DNA from: Acetobacteraceae bacterium
GTDB taxonomy: Bacteria > Pseudomonadota > Alphaproteobacteria > Acetobacterales > Acetobacteraceae
Length of the DNA stretch: 64,000 nt
NCBI GenBank assembly: GCA_031291725.1
Contig: JARLIM010000037.1
Coordinates: forward strand, 1-64,000
Direction of reading: 5' to 3'
Shown here: in pieces, positions 7,191 through 15,608 of the stretch
How the letters are laid out: every line of letters starts with the position of its first letter
How positions within the stretch are numbered: the first letter of the stretch is position 1
Position numbers and translations under genes: made by a program
The notes under the pieces: model-generated
What the model was told of the DNA's origin: nothing
What the model saw: only the letters and a program-made list of their open reading frames with translations
The model's database searches: none

Positions 7191-8864
7191 TCAGCCCAAC
7201 AATTCGGGCTTGGCCAACCACTCACGTCCACGCAGCATCGCCTTCCAATACAGCGGCGGCAGCATGCGTTCCTTCAGCATCCAGGCCAAGCGAGACGGCT
7301 GTTGGCCATCGATCACCCAGCTTGGAAAACTGGGCAGCAATTTGCCACCATAGCCGAACTCCGCCAGCACGATCTTGCCGCGTTCCACCGTCAGCGGGCA
7401 GGAGCCGTAGCCGTCATACAGGGCGTCGGCCTCATGCAGCGTGCCCATATCCTTCAACAGATTATGCGCCACCACCGGAGCCTGCTTGCGGGCGGCGGCG
7501 GCCGTCTTGGCGTTGGGCGCGTTGCAGGCATCGCCCAGGCCGTAAATATCCGGCAGGGTTTTGTGGCGCAGCGTCGTCTGATCCACATCGATCCATCCTG
7601 CTGCATCCGCCAATGGCGAGACGCGGATAAAGTCGGGGGCCACCTGTGGCGGCACCACATGGATCATGTCGAACTTCGCCTCGACCTCCGATGTGCTGCC
7701 ATCCACCTCGGTCCGCTTGAACCATGCCGTTTTGGACGGGCCATCGATGCGCGTCAGCGTGTGCTGGAAGTGCAAGTTGGCGTGGTATTTCTCGATGTAT
7801 TCCATCAGCGCGGGCACGTATTCCTTCACACCGAACAGCACAGCGCCTGCATTGAAGAAATCGATCTTGATGTTGGACAGACATCCCTGCTTGAACCAGT
7901 GATCGGCCGACAGATACAGGGCCTTTTGCGGCGCACCGGCGCATTTGATCGGCATCGGCGGCTGGGTGAAAATCGCCCGGCCGGATTTCAGCCCCTGCAC
8001 CAATTGCCACGTATAGGGGGCCAGATCGTAGCGGTAATTCGACGTCACGCCATGATGGCCCAATGCGTCGGTCAGCCCTGGAATAGCGCCCCAATTCAGC
8101 TTGATCCCCGGCGCCACAACAAGACGGCCATACCGGATAATACGGCAACCATCGAGGATGACGGCGTGGTTTTCCGGCTCGAATGCTGCCACCGCTGCCT
8201 TGATCCAATGCACGCCAGCCGGAATCAGCGATCCCATCGTGCGTGCCGTGGTGGCGGCATCGAACACGCCGGCTCCCACCATCGTCCAGCCCGGCTGATA
8301 GTAATGCACGTCAGCCGGATCGATGATCGCAATGTCCAGTTCGCTCGCCCGCGCCTTCAGGCTCGATGCCACCGCAATGCCGGCAGCCCCGCCGCCGATA
8401 ATGACGATGTCATGCCGACGTTCGGCCACATCGGTCGGCGTGCGACCACCATTGGCGACACGACGCATCAGGCCGCTCATATCATACCCGGCCGTCTTGG
8501 TCGCCGCCATGATCGCCGAGGGCTGTGCCCCACGGCTGGCCTCAGCCAAAGACCAAAGCGTGGCAGAGCGCGTGCCGGTGCGGCAATAGGCTACCAATGG
8601 CTTGGGCAGGCGGTCGAGCAGGGTGCGGAATGCCTCGCCATCGCTGTCGAGGACCTTCCCCGACACCACCGGCAGATACGCCGCCTCAATGCCCGCATGT
8701 TTTGCCGCGGCCTCGATCTCGGCAAAATTCGGCTGGTCGTTGCCCTCGCCATCCGGGCGATTGCACACCACCGCCCGCACGCCACCGGCTGCCAGCATGG
8801 CAATGTCATCGGCCACAAGCTGAGGCGATACTGAAATAGTCTCTGTCAGGCGCCGAAGGTCCAC
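7191..8864 (-). CDS. sulfurtransferase-like (DUF442) domain fused to sulfide:quinone oxidoreductase
   Basis: 557 residues. Residues 1-110 form a DUF442/TIGR01244 protein-tyrosine-phosphatase-like fold with the Cys loop YCRTGTRS. From about residue 150 an SQR-type flavoprotein begins with the FAD motif IIGGGAAGIAV. Two cysteines that could form the catalytic pair occur in PIKCAGAPQ and KQGCLSN. SQR oxidises sulfide to sulfane sulfur and reduces quinone at the inner membrane; the fused domain probably handles the persulfide. I prefer GTG at 8864 (VDLRRLTETISVS) because GGGGAGAG lies four bases upstream; the upstream ATG at 8879 lacks a ribosome site. It is the last gene of the persulfide operon. 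Confidence 0.88.
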   Translation of the reverse strand: MDLRRLTETISVSPQLVADDIAMLAAGGVRAVVCNRPDGEGNDQPNFAEIEAAAKHAGIEAAYLPVVSGKVLDSDGEAFRTLLDRLPKPLVAYCRTGTRSATLWSLAEASRGAQPSAIMAATKTAGYDMSGLMRRVANGGRTPTDVAERRHDIVIIGGGAAGIAVASSLKARASELDIAIIDPADVHYYQPGWTMVGAGVFDAATTARTMGSLIPAGVHWIKAAVAAFEPENHAVILDGCRIIRYGRLVVAPGIKLNWGAIPGLTDALGHHGVTSNYRYDLAPYTWQLVQGLKSGRAIFTQPPMPIKCAGAPQKALYLSADHWFKQGCLSNIKIDFFNAGAVLFGVKEYVPALMEYIEKYHANLHFQHTLTRIDGPSKTAWFKRTEVDGSTSEVEAKFDMIHVVPPQVAPDFIRVSPLADAAGWIDVDQTTLRHKTLPDIYGLGDACNAPNAKTAAAARKQAPVVAHNLLKDMGTLHEADALYDGYGSCPLTVERGKIVLAEFGYGGKLLPSFPSWVIDGQQPSRLAWMLKERMLPPLYWKAMLRGREWLAKPELLG

Positions 8865-8911
8865 GCGCTCTCTCCCCATATTGTTATTATCATTAACGGC
8901 TCTGTATCGGA

Positions 8912-9805
8912 TCAGAGCGTGTTGAGCGGTACTTTCAGAAAGACCGTACCATTCGCCTCCGGCTCAGGCATGCGACCGGCGCGCATATTCACCTGAATGG
9001 AGGGAATGATCAGGCGCGGCATACCCAGCGTAGCATCGCGGGTGGTACGCATGGCCACGAATTCATCCTCGCTGACGCCATCGCGCACATGAATGTTGCC
9101 GGCGCGCTCGTCGGCAACGCTGGTTTCCCATTTGATCTCACGACCATTTGGTGCGTAGTCGTGACACATGAACAGGCGTGTCTGTGCAGGCAAGCTCAAC
9201 ACGCGCTTGATCGAGTCAAACAGCACACGCGGGTCGCCACCTGGAAAGTCGCAACGCGCGGTGCCGCCATCGGGCATGAACAGCGTATCGCCCACAAAAG
9301 CCGCATCGCCCAATACATGCGTCATGCAGGCGGGCGTATGTCCTGGCGTGTGCAGGGCAAAGCCGGTCATCTGGCCGATCTGATAGCTGTCGCCATCGTT
9401 GAACAACCGGTCAAACTGGCTGCCATCACGCTGGAATTGCGTGCCCTCGTTGAACACCTTGCCGAAGACGTTCTGCACAATGGTGATGTTACCACCAATG
9501 CCAATCTTTCCGCCGAGCGCCTGCTGAATATAGGGCGCGGCTGAGAGATGGTCTGCATGCACATGCGTCTCGATCTGCCATTCCAATGTCAGATCGTTCG
9601 CCCGGATATGGGCGATGATCGCATCGGCCGAACGATAGCTCACCCGCCCGGCGGCGTAGTCAAAATCCAACACGCTATCGACCACCGCGCAGGCACGCGA
9701 GGCCGGATCTTTGACGATATAGCTGATAGTATTGGTGTCGGCGTCAAAAAACGGCGTCACCTCGGGTTTGATCGAGACGTCGATACCAGCGGGCAGAGGC
9801 TGCAT
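8912..9805 (-). CDS. persulfide dioxygenase (ETHE1-like, metallo-beta-lactamase fold)
   Basis: 297 residues with the iron-binding HVHADH motif at residues 81-86, a second ligand region HTPGHTPACMTHV and the C-terminal MCHDY. This is the pattern of ETHE1/Blh persulfide dioxygenases that oxidise glutathione persulfide to sulfite. An AGGAG ribosome site precedes the ATG. It sits 20 bases after the tauE-like gene and 47 bases before the SQR gene, so the operon encodes sulfide to persulfide (SQR), persulfide to sulfite (this enzyme) and sulfite export (TauE-like). Confidence 0.9.
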   Translation of the reverse strand: MQPLPAGIDVSIKPEVTPFFDADTNTISYIVKDPASRACAVVDSVLDFDYAAGRVSYRSADAIIAHIRANDLTLEWQIETHVHADHLSAAPYIQQALGGKIGIGGNITIVQNVFGKVFNEGTQFQRDGSQFDRLFNDGDSYQIGQMTGFALHTPGHTPACMTHVLGDAAFVGDTLFMPDGGTARCDFPGGDPRVLFDSIKRVLSLPAQTRLFMCHDYAPNGREIKWETSVADERAGNIHVRDGVSEDEFVAMRTTRDATLGMPRLIIPSIQVNMRAGRMPEPEANGTVFLKVPLNTL

Positions 9806-9825
9806 GTCGTTTCTCCTGGGTTTTT

Positions 9826-10590
9826 TTAATGTTGGTTGAGTGAGCGATAGATGATGTAGGCGGCCACACCGAGCACGAGGGCTGCGAACATGCGGTGCAG
9901 CGTGTTGCGTTGGCCGGACAGCCTGATCGCGGCTTTCATGCCCAGAAAGCCACCCGCCACACCGCCAATGATAAACTCACCGGCAATCGGCCAGTTCACC
10001 ATTCCGGAGAGCGAGTAGTTGATCGCTGTTGTCAGCCCAAAAGTGCCTACGGCGAGCAGCGATGTGCCAACGGCGTAGATCATCGGCATGCCGGTCGAAA
10101 GGATCAGGCCCGGCACGATCAGAAAGCCGCCGCCAATGCCAAAGAAGCCAGCCATCAGACCGACGAGCAAGCCGGTGCCAACCACTTTGGCAATGGCCGC
10201 CTTGCTCATCACCAAATGGCCGTCGCCGCCCTTGCCGCGCGGGCGCAGCATCAACAGGCCGATGACCACCATCATCAGACCGAACAGCAGGATCAGCCGC
10301 TGGCCATCCACGGCCTTGCCCAGTGAGGAGCCGATCATGGCACCAACGGAGCCGGTGACGGCGAAGATGAACGCTACCGGCCATCGCACGTTGCCGGCGC
10401 GGGCGTGGCCTGCAAAATTGACGAACGCATTGGCCGACACCGCCAGTGCGCCGGTCCCAATGGCCATATGCGGTTCAAGACCAACTAGGTAAAGCAGCAA
10501 TGGTGTAGCAATAATAGATCCGCCACCGCCGATTAGTCCCAAGGTAAACCCGACGAAACAGCCGGACATAACGGCCAGAAAGTCACCCAT
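9826..10590 (-). CDS. TauE/SafE-family sulfite (organosulfonate) exporter
   Basis: 254 residues with about eight membrane helices and the two family repeats (GFTLGLIGGGGSIIATPLLL and GLMAGFFGIGGGFLIVPGLI). The family moves sulfite, sulfoacetate or other anions out of the cell. The start at 10590 overlaps the repressor gene by eight bases, and longer in-frame starts upstream lie inside that gene. Sulfite export is the most likely role given the persulfide dioxygenase next door. Confidence 0.88.
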   Translation of the reverse strand: MGDFLAVMSGCFVGFTLGLIGGGGSIIATPLLLYLVGLEPHMAIGTGALAVSANAFVNFAGHARAGNVRWPVAFIFAVTGSVGAMIGSSLGKAVDGQRLILLFGLMMVVIGLLMLRPRGKGGDGHLVMSKAAIAKVVGTGLLVGLMAGFFGIGGGFLIVPGLILSTGMPMIYAVGTSLLAVGTFGLTTAINYSLSGMVNWPIAGEFIIGGVAGGFLGMKAAIRLSGQRNTLHRMFAALVLGVAAYIIYRSLNQH

Positions 10591-11023
10591 TTCTTGTTTT
10601 CCCGACAGTCGTTTTCGGCAATTTCCAACCGGCGACGGCAAATACGCCACATTCGGCATTGGAGGCAGCAATCGGCTGCCGTATCTGGGCAGGCGGCGCC
10701 GCTTTTGTAATCTGTGATTCGCCGGAGGGATGCAGGTAGCGATGCAGGGCATCCAACAGTCGGGCCATCCGGGGATCGGCAATCGAATACGTCACCGAGC
10801 GCGCTTCCCGGCGCGTCTTAACCAACCCGGCTTCCCGCAATTGGCCCAATTGCTGCGACAGGCTCGGCTGGCGTAACCCGAGTTCGGATTCCAGTCCGCT
10901 GACCGAAATATCGCTTTCAAGCAGGCGGTTGAGAATGGCCAACCGCATCGGATGTGCCATGGCGCGCAGCAACTCTGCCGCTGCCTGATGGTCGTGTTCC
11001 AACAGAGGGGAGTGTGTTGTCAT
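10583..11023 (-). CDS. ArsR/SmtB-family repressor (BigR/SqrR-like)
   Basis: 146 residues. A winged helix spans residues 15-90, with recognition helix RQPSLSQQLGQLREAGL and wing TRREARSVTYSI. The closest kin by context are the persulfide sensors BigR/SqrR, which use two cysteines. Here the position equivalent to the first cysteine is Asn32 (AILNRLL) and the second, in the last helix, is also absent. The only cysteine is Cys125 in the tail. The start at 11023 overlaps the peroxiredoxin stop as ATGA. It probably represses its own operon. Confidence 0.85.
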   Translation of the reverse strand: MTTHSPLLEHDHQAAAELLRAMAHPMRLAILNRLLESDISVSGLESELGLRQPSLSQQLGQLREAGLVKTRREARSVTYSIADPRMARLLDALHRYLHPSGESQITKAAPPAQIRQPIAASNAECGVFAVAGWKLPKTTVGKTRNG

Positions 11024-11745
11024 GTGGATGAAGTCACCGGGCCTGCGGGGCGGGCCGGGGCGCGGGTTGGAGCGTAGTACCAAGTCGGTGCATTGCTGGC
11101 TTCACGGGCAGCAACCTCCTGCTCCGTGGTTGGCGGCGGCAGAACACCATCATCGCCCGGCTGCCACCCGGCGGGGGTAGACAGGCCAGATGCGTCGGTT
11201 TCCTGCAAGGCGGACAGTGCGCGCACCATCTCGTCCACGTTGCGGCCATTGGCCATCGGGTAATAGCTGATCACCCGCACCGTCCCCGCCGGATCGATCA
11301 GGAAGGTCGCCCGCACCGTTGACGTATTGGTATCGCCAGGATGGATCATGCCATAGGCAGCCGCCAGCGCCATCGAGAGATCTTCGGCGATCGGGAATGG
11401 TACGTGCACACCGAAGACGGAGCGGATGCTTTGCAACCACGCCAGATGGGAGAACACACTGTCCACCGATACGCCGAGCAGATCGCAGCCCATTGCCTGA
11501 AATATCGGGTAGGCCTTCGCGAAGGCGATGAATTCAGACGTGCAAACCGGGGTGAAATCCGACGGATGCGAGAACAGCAACAGCCAGCGCCCGCGATACA
11601 TCTCAAGCGAGCGTTCGCCCTGCGTCGTGCGCACCCGGAACGGCACTGCGGGCTCTCCGATACGTGGCAGCCGCAATCCTATCGCCTCGTACGCGTCAGC
11701 GTCGTATTCGCCACCTTTCGGGTCGCGACCAAATTGATGTTGCAT
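11020..11745 (-). CDS. 1-Cys-type (PRDX6-like) peroxiredoxin
   Basis: 241 residues. The peroxidatic Cys68 lies in SHPSDFTPVCTSEF, followed by the conserved Arg in STVRATFLIDP. The long C-terminal arm is typical of the PRDX6/AhpC1 group. It reduces peroxides in the cytosol and here may remove peroxide or polysulfide by-products of sulfide oxidation. GGAGGG precedes the ATG. It is the first gene of the operon, reading away from an AT-rich regulatory stretch. Confidence 0.88.
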   Translation of the reverse strand: MQHQFGRDPKGGEYDADAYEAIGLRLPRIGEPAVPFRVRTTQGERSLEMYRGRWLLLFSHPSDFTPVCTSEFIAFAKAYPIFQAMGCDLLGVSVDSVFSHLAWLQSIRSVFGVHVPFPIAEDLSMALAAAYGMIHPGDTNTSTVRATFLIDPAGTVRVISYYPMANGRNVDEMVRALSALQETDASGLSTPAGWQPGDDGVLPPPTTEQEVAAREASNAPTWYYAPTRAPARPAGPVTSST

Positions 11746-11767
11746 GTTCCCTCCGCGTTTTCGATCA

Positions 11768-11790
11768 ATATATAATTTACGATAATATAA
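11768..11790. promoter_or_regulatory. candidate promoter/operator of the persulfide operon
   Basis: In otherwise GC-rich DNA this stretch reads ATATATAATTTACGATAATA and forms an imperfect palindrome. It lies about 23-45 bases upstream of the peroxiredoxin start. AT-rich imperfect palindromes of this kind are the usual targets of BigR-type ArsR repressors. The assignment is an inference. Confidence 0.45.
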
Positions 11791-11851
11791 AATTAAATTT
11801 GAATTTAGTGTCCTGCCGCAATGAGAAGCGGAGAAATCGTCTTCAAACGAA

Positions 11852-11885
11852 AATGGCCGCCATCCCGATCGAGATGGCGGCCATT
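11852..11885 (-). terminator. terminator of the sox operon
   Basis: AATGGCCGCCAT (11852-11863) pairs perfectly with ATGGCGGCCATT (11874-11885). Read on the minus strand it follows the cytochrome c gene by 22 bases and is trailed by a T-rich stretch (ATTTTCGTTT), as expected for an intrinsic terminator. Confidence 0.75.
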
Positions 11886-11907
11886 CAGCAGCAACGTCGC
11901 GGTGGAC

Positions 11908-12273
11908 TCATTTCACCGTGGCGAGATACGCGATCAGATCCGCTCGCTGAGTGTCATTCTTCAAACCGGCATAGGTCATCTTGGTGCCCGGCACGACGGT
12001 CTTCGGTGAGGTCAGATACTTGTCCAGCGTCGCCTCATCCCAGGTCAGACCCGAGTTTTTATTGGCGTCTGAGTAAGCGAAATCTTCCTGGCCCGACTTG
12101 CGGCCCACAACGCCGAACAGGCTGGGGCCGATCAGCTTCTTGTGCGGAACAATGGTGTGGCAGGCGGTGCACTGGGCCTTGAAGACCTTCGCTCCCGCTT
12201 CGGCATCAGCAGCCTTAGCCGAACCGGCGGAGATGGCCAAAATGGCAACGGCAGCAGCGGCAATCATCTTCAT
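11908..12273 (-). CDS. periplasmic class I cytochrome c (c2-like)
   Basis: 121 residues with a short Sec signal (to about residue 21), one haem motif CTACH at 35-39 and axial Met99 in GTKMTYAG. The loop GPSLFGVVGRKSG is characteristic of mitochondrial/c2-type cytochromes. As the last gene of the sox operon it is the likely electron acceptor carrying Sox electrons to the terminal oxidase. The start at 12273 has AAGGA nine bases upstream; Met3 is a weaker alternative. Confidence 0.88.
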   Translation of the reverse strand: MKMIAAAAVAILAISAGSAKAADAEAGAKVFKAQCTACHTIVPHKKLIGPSLFGVVGRKSGQEDFAYSDANKNSGLTWDEATLDKYLTSPKTVVPGTKMTYAGLKNDTQRADLIAYLATVK

Positions 12274-12298
12274 ATTCGTCACATCCTTCACTACAGGT

Positions 12299-13384
12299 TC
12301 AAGGTTTCGTCCCACCGCCGCCATCTGCCAGCGTTTCCGCCTCAATTTCAAGGAAGACGCGGTAGGCATTTCCGCGATTGCTCTCCGGGAAGGCGGGCAT
12401 ATGTGCGTAGTCTTTCCAATCCACGCCTTGATAAGCCTCTTCAAACGACAACCAATTGGCCACCGCATCGCCCATCTTCTGGCGAACGAAGTCGATATAG
12501 GTCTGGGTGAAACCAATGGCCTCGTTCACCGAGGTCGAGGTTTTCCCGTGCCCAGGTATGATGAATTGCGGCTGCAACTCCCCCACTGACGACAGCGCTT
12601 GCAGCCAGTTCTTGGTGTTGACCGCACCGGAGGACATGAACGGCACACGGCCATTCTGCACGATATCGCCAGCAAACAGCACGCGCTCGGGCAGCACGAG
12701 CATCATCATGTCGCTCATGGAATGCGCCGGGCCGGCATAGATCATTTGCAGCTGATGCTGACCGATTCGCATCTCGGCCGCGACCTTGAAAGCGAATCCA
12801 GGCATGACGATTCGGGTGTTCTCATTCACCCACGGTGCCAATGCCTGCCGACGCTGCTCCAACCTCGGCCCGGCAGCCTCATCATCCAGATTGCCCTCGG
12901 CGGTGTAATCAAGCGCCTTTTCCTGTGCAACGATCACCGCGTCAGTCTGGTCGCGGAACGCCTGCAAGCCGTAGATATGGTCCGCGTGATAATGGCTGAC
13001 GACGACGTATTTCACCGGCTTGTCGGTCACGCTGCGGATCTTTTGCAGCAACGCATTGCCAAGTGCTGGGGTGCCAAGCGCGTCGAACACCACCACGCCG
13101 TCATCTGTCACCACAAATCCGGCATTGGAGGTGTGACCCTCGTTGCGCTCATCCGGCACGCCGTAATGGCCGAGCGTGTAATAGACTGAGGTTCCCGGCA
13201 CGCGCTGAATTTTAATGTCTTCCAACAAGGGCGGAAACATCTCCGCCGCAGCTTCGGCCTCGCCCGGCATGGCGACGGCTGCGGCGACCAGTCCGGCGCA
13301 CCCCAACAACCCGCGCCGACCGGCCCGGCGTTGTAACCAACTCGAAGCGCCGCAACCGCAATCCTGCGAAAGATCAGGGAGCAT
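12299..13384 (-). CDS. exported metallo-beta-lactamase-fold hydrolase (SoxH / quinoprotein-relay type)
   Basis: 361 residues. A Tat-like signal (RRGLLGCAGLVAAAVAMP, residues 23-40) is followed by a Zn-binding MBL domain with SHYHADH (131-136 region), HSMSDMM, FAGDIV and PGHGKT. Proteins of this type occur in sox clusters as SoxH and beside PQQ dehydrogenases as relay zinc metallohydrolases; their substrate is unsettled. The start overlaps the upstream gene by 11 bases. Another ATG 15 bases earlier is possible. Confidence 0.75.
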   Translation of the reverse strand: MLPDLSQDCGCGASSWLQRRAGRRGLLGCAGLVAAAVAMPGEAEAAAEMFPPLLEDIKIQRVPGTSVYYTLGHYGVPDERNEGHTSNAGFVVTDDGVVVFDALGTPALGNALLQKIRSVTDKPVKYVVVSHYHADHIYGLQAFRDQTDAVIVAQEKALDYTAEGNLDDEAAGPRLEQRRQALAPWVNENTRIVMPGFAFKVAAEMRIGQHQLQMIYAGPAHSMSDMMMLVLPERVLFAGDIVQNGRVPFMSSGAVNTKNWLQALSSVGELQPQFIIPGHGKTSTSVNEAIGFTQTYIDFVRQKMGDAVANWLSFEEAYQGVDWKDYAHMPAFPESNRGNAYRVFLEIEAETLADGGGGTKP

Positions 13385-14357
13385 AACGTTTAAACCCATA
13401 GGGTGAGAGGATGGCGAAGGCTTCATCCGAGCCGATAAATTCCAGCCACGCCTTGGCTGCATCAGGGTGCGGTGCAGCCGAGGTCGCCGCCGCACTGTAA
13501 ACGGCAAGCACGTTCTGCGCGGCCGGAATGGCAACATGGGCAATCGGATTGCCGGCCTTCTCTTGGAAGATCGCCTCCGATGTCCACGTCACGCCTGCCT
13601 GCACCTTGCCCTGCATCAGCCAAAGCGGCGTTTGGCGGTGATGAATCCGGGTCAGAATGGTCGTGCCATCAGCCACTTTGGCGTCATAGACCTGAGCAGC
13701 CAAAGCCTCACCGCCACCTTTGACCAACGACGCACGGATCTGTCTCGCCACACCCTCCCACGCTGGATTGGGCATCGCCAACACCATCTTCGCCCCGGCG
13801 AGATCGGCCAGCCCCGTCACATGTGCCGGATTGCCGGCAGGCACCATGATTGTCAGATCATTGGTGGCGAACGAGACCACAGGCGCCACCAGCGTGCCTT
13901 GTTTAACCCAGGTCTCCGATGCCTTTTGCTCGGCCATCATCACATCAGGCTTGGCGGTGAAGGTCATGTTTCCGGCGGTGATCGTGCCGCCGTTTTGTAA
14001 TTGCTTCAACAACAAGCCCGGAGGCAGCGTTTCATAGAATATACGGCCGCGCCATTGCGGGTGCTTCTCACCGAACAGGTCAACCAACTTCTTATACGCA
14101 AAGAAATTGTTGCCCGACGCATAAATCACCAAGGCCGGATCGTTCAGATTTCCGTGGAAATCCACCATGGTGTCCACTGGCGCCACGGTAAAATCCAACC
14201 CCTTATCCAGCGCATCGTTGTTCACGCCATGCTGCCAGGGCGGGAGCAAGGTGTCGGCAGTTTCCATCTTTCCTGCCGGGGAATTGGCGGGAGCCGCTGC
14301 GAGGCAGGGCAGGGTGAGGGTGGCCAGTACGATGCTGGCAAGGGCGAAGCGTCTCAT
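13374..14357 (-). CDS. periplasmic substrate-binding protein (ModA/SBP-like) in the sox operon
   Basis: 327 residues with a Sec signal (residues 1-20) and a two-lobed binding protein fold of the molybdate/thiosulfate type (LVIYASGNNFFAYKKLVDLF; KPDVMMAEQKASETWVKQG; AKMVLAMPNPAWEGVARQI). No permease or ATPase gene accompanies it, so it may deliver a sulfur substrate or a metal to a periplasmic Sox enzyme rather than feed an ABC importer. The start overlaps the preceding stop codon as ATGA. Confidence 0.7.
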   Translation of the reverse strand: MRRFALASIVLATLTLPCLAAAPANSPAGKMETADTLLPPWQHGVNNDALDKGLDFTVAPVDTMVDFHGNLNDPALVIYASGNNFFAYKKLVDLFGEKHPQWRGRIFYETLPPGLLLKQLQNGGTITAGNMTFTAKPDVMMAEQKASETWVKQGTLVAPVVSFATNDLTIMVPAGNPAHVTGLADLAGAKMVLAMPNPAWEGVARQIRASLVKGGGEALAAQVYDAKVADGTTILTRIHHRQTPLWLMQGKVQAGVTWTSEAIFQEKAGNPIAHVAIPAAQNVLAVYSAAATSAAPHPDAAKAWLEFIGSDEAFAILSPYGFKRYAP

Positions 14358-15133
14358 CGTGTGTAAGCAAAGCCAGCGGTGGCGAGTTCAACCAGCGTTC
14401 CCACAGCACCCGGCGTCAGGATCGCACCCGGGATCAAATGGTTGCTGATCTCAGCGCACATCTGATCGATGGTCAGCTTGTCAGGGTTGATCTCCATGCT
14501 GATCAGCCGCTGGCAATGTTCCCAGATTGCATTGTGGCAGACCAAAAACACCGCACCGCGCTTCTGCAACGTCGCCACGGAGTTGCCGGGGGCAGAGAAT
14601 GCGCCCTTGGCATCCTCGTAATTCGCCGGATCGTGCGAGGCACCTTCAGGCAGCACGATGAAGCTGTTCTTGTCCGGCTTGCCGCCAAGCAGCTTGCTGC
14701 CGATCTGGTATTTCTCCCACAGAACGTCGTCATACAGCGCGAACTGCGCCGAGCCATGCGTGGCGGAGACGCAAAGGAATTCCGGGTGTTTGAAGGAAAT
14801 AATCTGCGAATTCATGGAATTGCGCATCACGTTCAACCACGGGCCAGCCAGATCGGTATTGTCCCAGGACTGTTTTGGGCCGCCAGCATAGTGCAGCACG
14901 GCGTCGAGCGCCTCGGCATCCCATTGGTCACGATTGTCGAGGATCATCGGAACCGATTTGTAATCCCGTCGACGTGGCGCCTTGGCGAGATGGCCATGCA
15001 ACGCTTCCAGCGTCTTGGCCCCTTTGGCAGCGAGCGGTGCTTCCGGGCTTGCCTGCGCAGACCGCGCAAGGCCGGCAGTGGCGGCGACGGCCATCCCAAG
15101 CCCCAACAGGCTTTGGCGACGATTCGTGTTCAT
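14354..15133 (-). CDS. Tat-exported protein with DsrE-like end, unknown function
   Basis: 259 residues. It starts with a clear twin-arginine signal (NRRQSLLGLGMAVAATAGLA). The C-terminal third (FLVCHNAIWEHCQRL, then LTPGAVGTLVELATAGFAYT) runs parallel to the end of the neighbouring DsrE-family protein (VCQNTIDTWEKNNG, then VPSGVAQIMTLAEHGYTPV), so the two appear to be paralogous in that part. Cysteines in both could carry sulfur. The ATG at 15133 is chosen for its GAGGGGG ribosome site. Confidence 0.6.
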   Translation of the reverse strand: MNTNRRQSLLGLGMAVAATAGLARSAQASPEAPLAAKGAKTLEALHGHLAKAPRRRDYKSVPMILDNRDQWDAEALDAVLHYAGGPKQSWDNTDLAGPWLNVMRNSMNSQIISFKHPEFLCVSATHGSAQFALYDDVLWEKYQIGSKLLGGKPDKNSFIVLPEGASHDPANYEDAKGAFSAPGNSVATLQKRGAVFLVCHNAIWEHCQRLISMEINPDKLTIDQMCAEISNHLIPGAILTPGAVGTLVELATAGFAYTR

Positions 15134-15161
15134 TATGCTCTTCCCCCTCAAAACGGTTCCG

Positions 15162-15608
15162 TTAAGGCCGAACCGGCGTGTAGCCGTGTTCCGCCAATGT
15201 CATAATCTGGGCCACTCCGGACGGCACGCGACGTGCCTGGGCGCTGATCGGAAATGGCTTTCCGTTGTTCTTTTCCCAGGTGTCGATGGTGTTCTGGCAT
15301 ACGTCGAACACCACGCCCTGCACCTTCAAACTGCGAATGTGCTCGGCATTCGGGTTGTCGTCGCGCAGAAGCACAATGCCGGGGCCAAAAGTGACGACCT
15401 CAATGGCCACCTTGTCCGGCCCGAATACCTTCATCACATTTTCGGCGTTGTTGAGAACCTGATGCTGCTTGCCTTCTGAATCGTCAGACAATTGCAGCAC
15501 CAAACGATGTTCGACGAACGGCCGCTCATCAGGCAAAATCTGCGCCCGCACCACGGAAGCGCCGCACATCGACGCCGCCACAGCCAGCAGCATTCCCCGC
15601 CGCTTCAC
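15162..15608 (-). CDS. exported DsrE-family protein
   Basis: 148 residues. The start is GTG at 15608, overlapping the soxB stop as GTGA. The N-terminus (VKRRGMLLAVAASMCGASVVRA) is a signal peptide, and the mature part has the DsrE/F fold with a Cys in VVFDVCQNTID, a position used for sulfur relay in this superfamily. It probably carries or accepts sulfane sulfur in the periplasm next to SoxYZ. Its exact role is not known. Confidence 0.72.
   Translation of the reverse strand: MKRRGMLLAVAASMCGASVVRAQILPDERPFVEHRLVLQLSDDSEGKQHQVLNNAENVMKVFGPDKVAIEVVTFGPGIVLLRDDNPNAEHIRSLKVQGVVFDVCQNTIDTWEKNNGKPFPISAQARRVPSGVAQIMTLAEHGYTPVRP

Noticed and set aside
7302..8834. 510-codon open frame on the plus strand
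   Set aside because: It is the reverse of the SQR fusion gene and arises from GC-rich codon bias. The product is His/Arg-rich without motifs.
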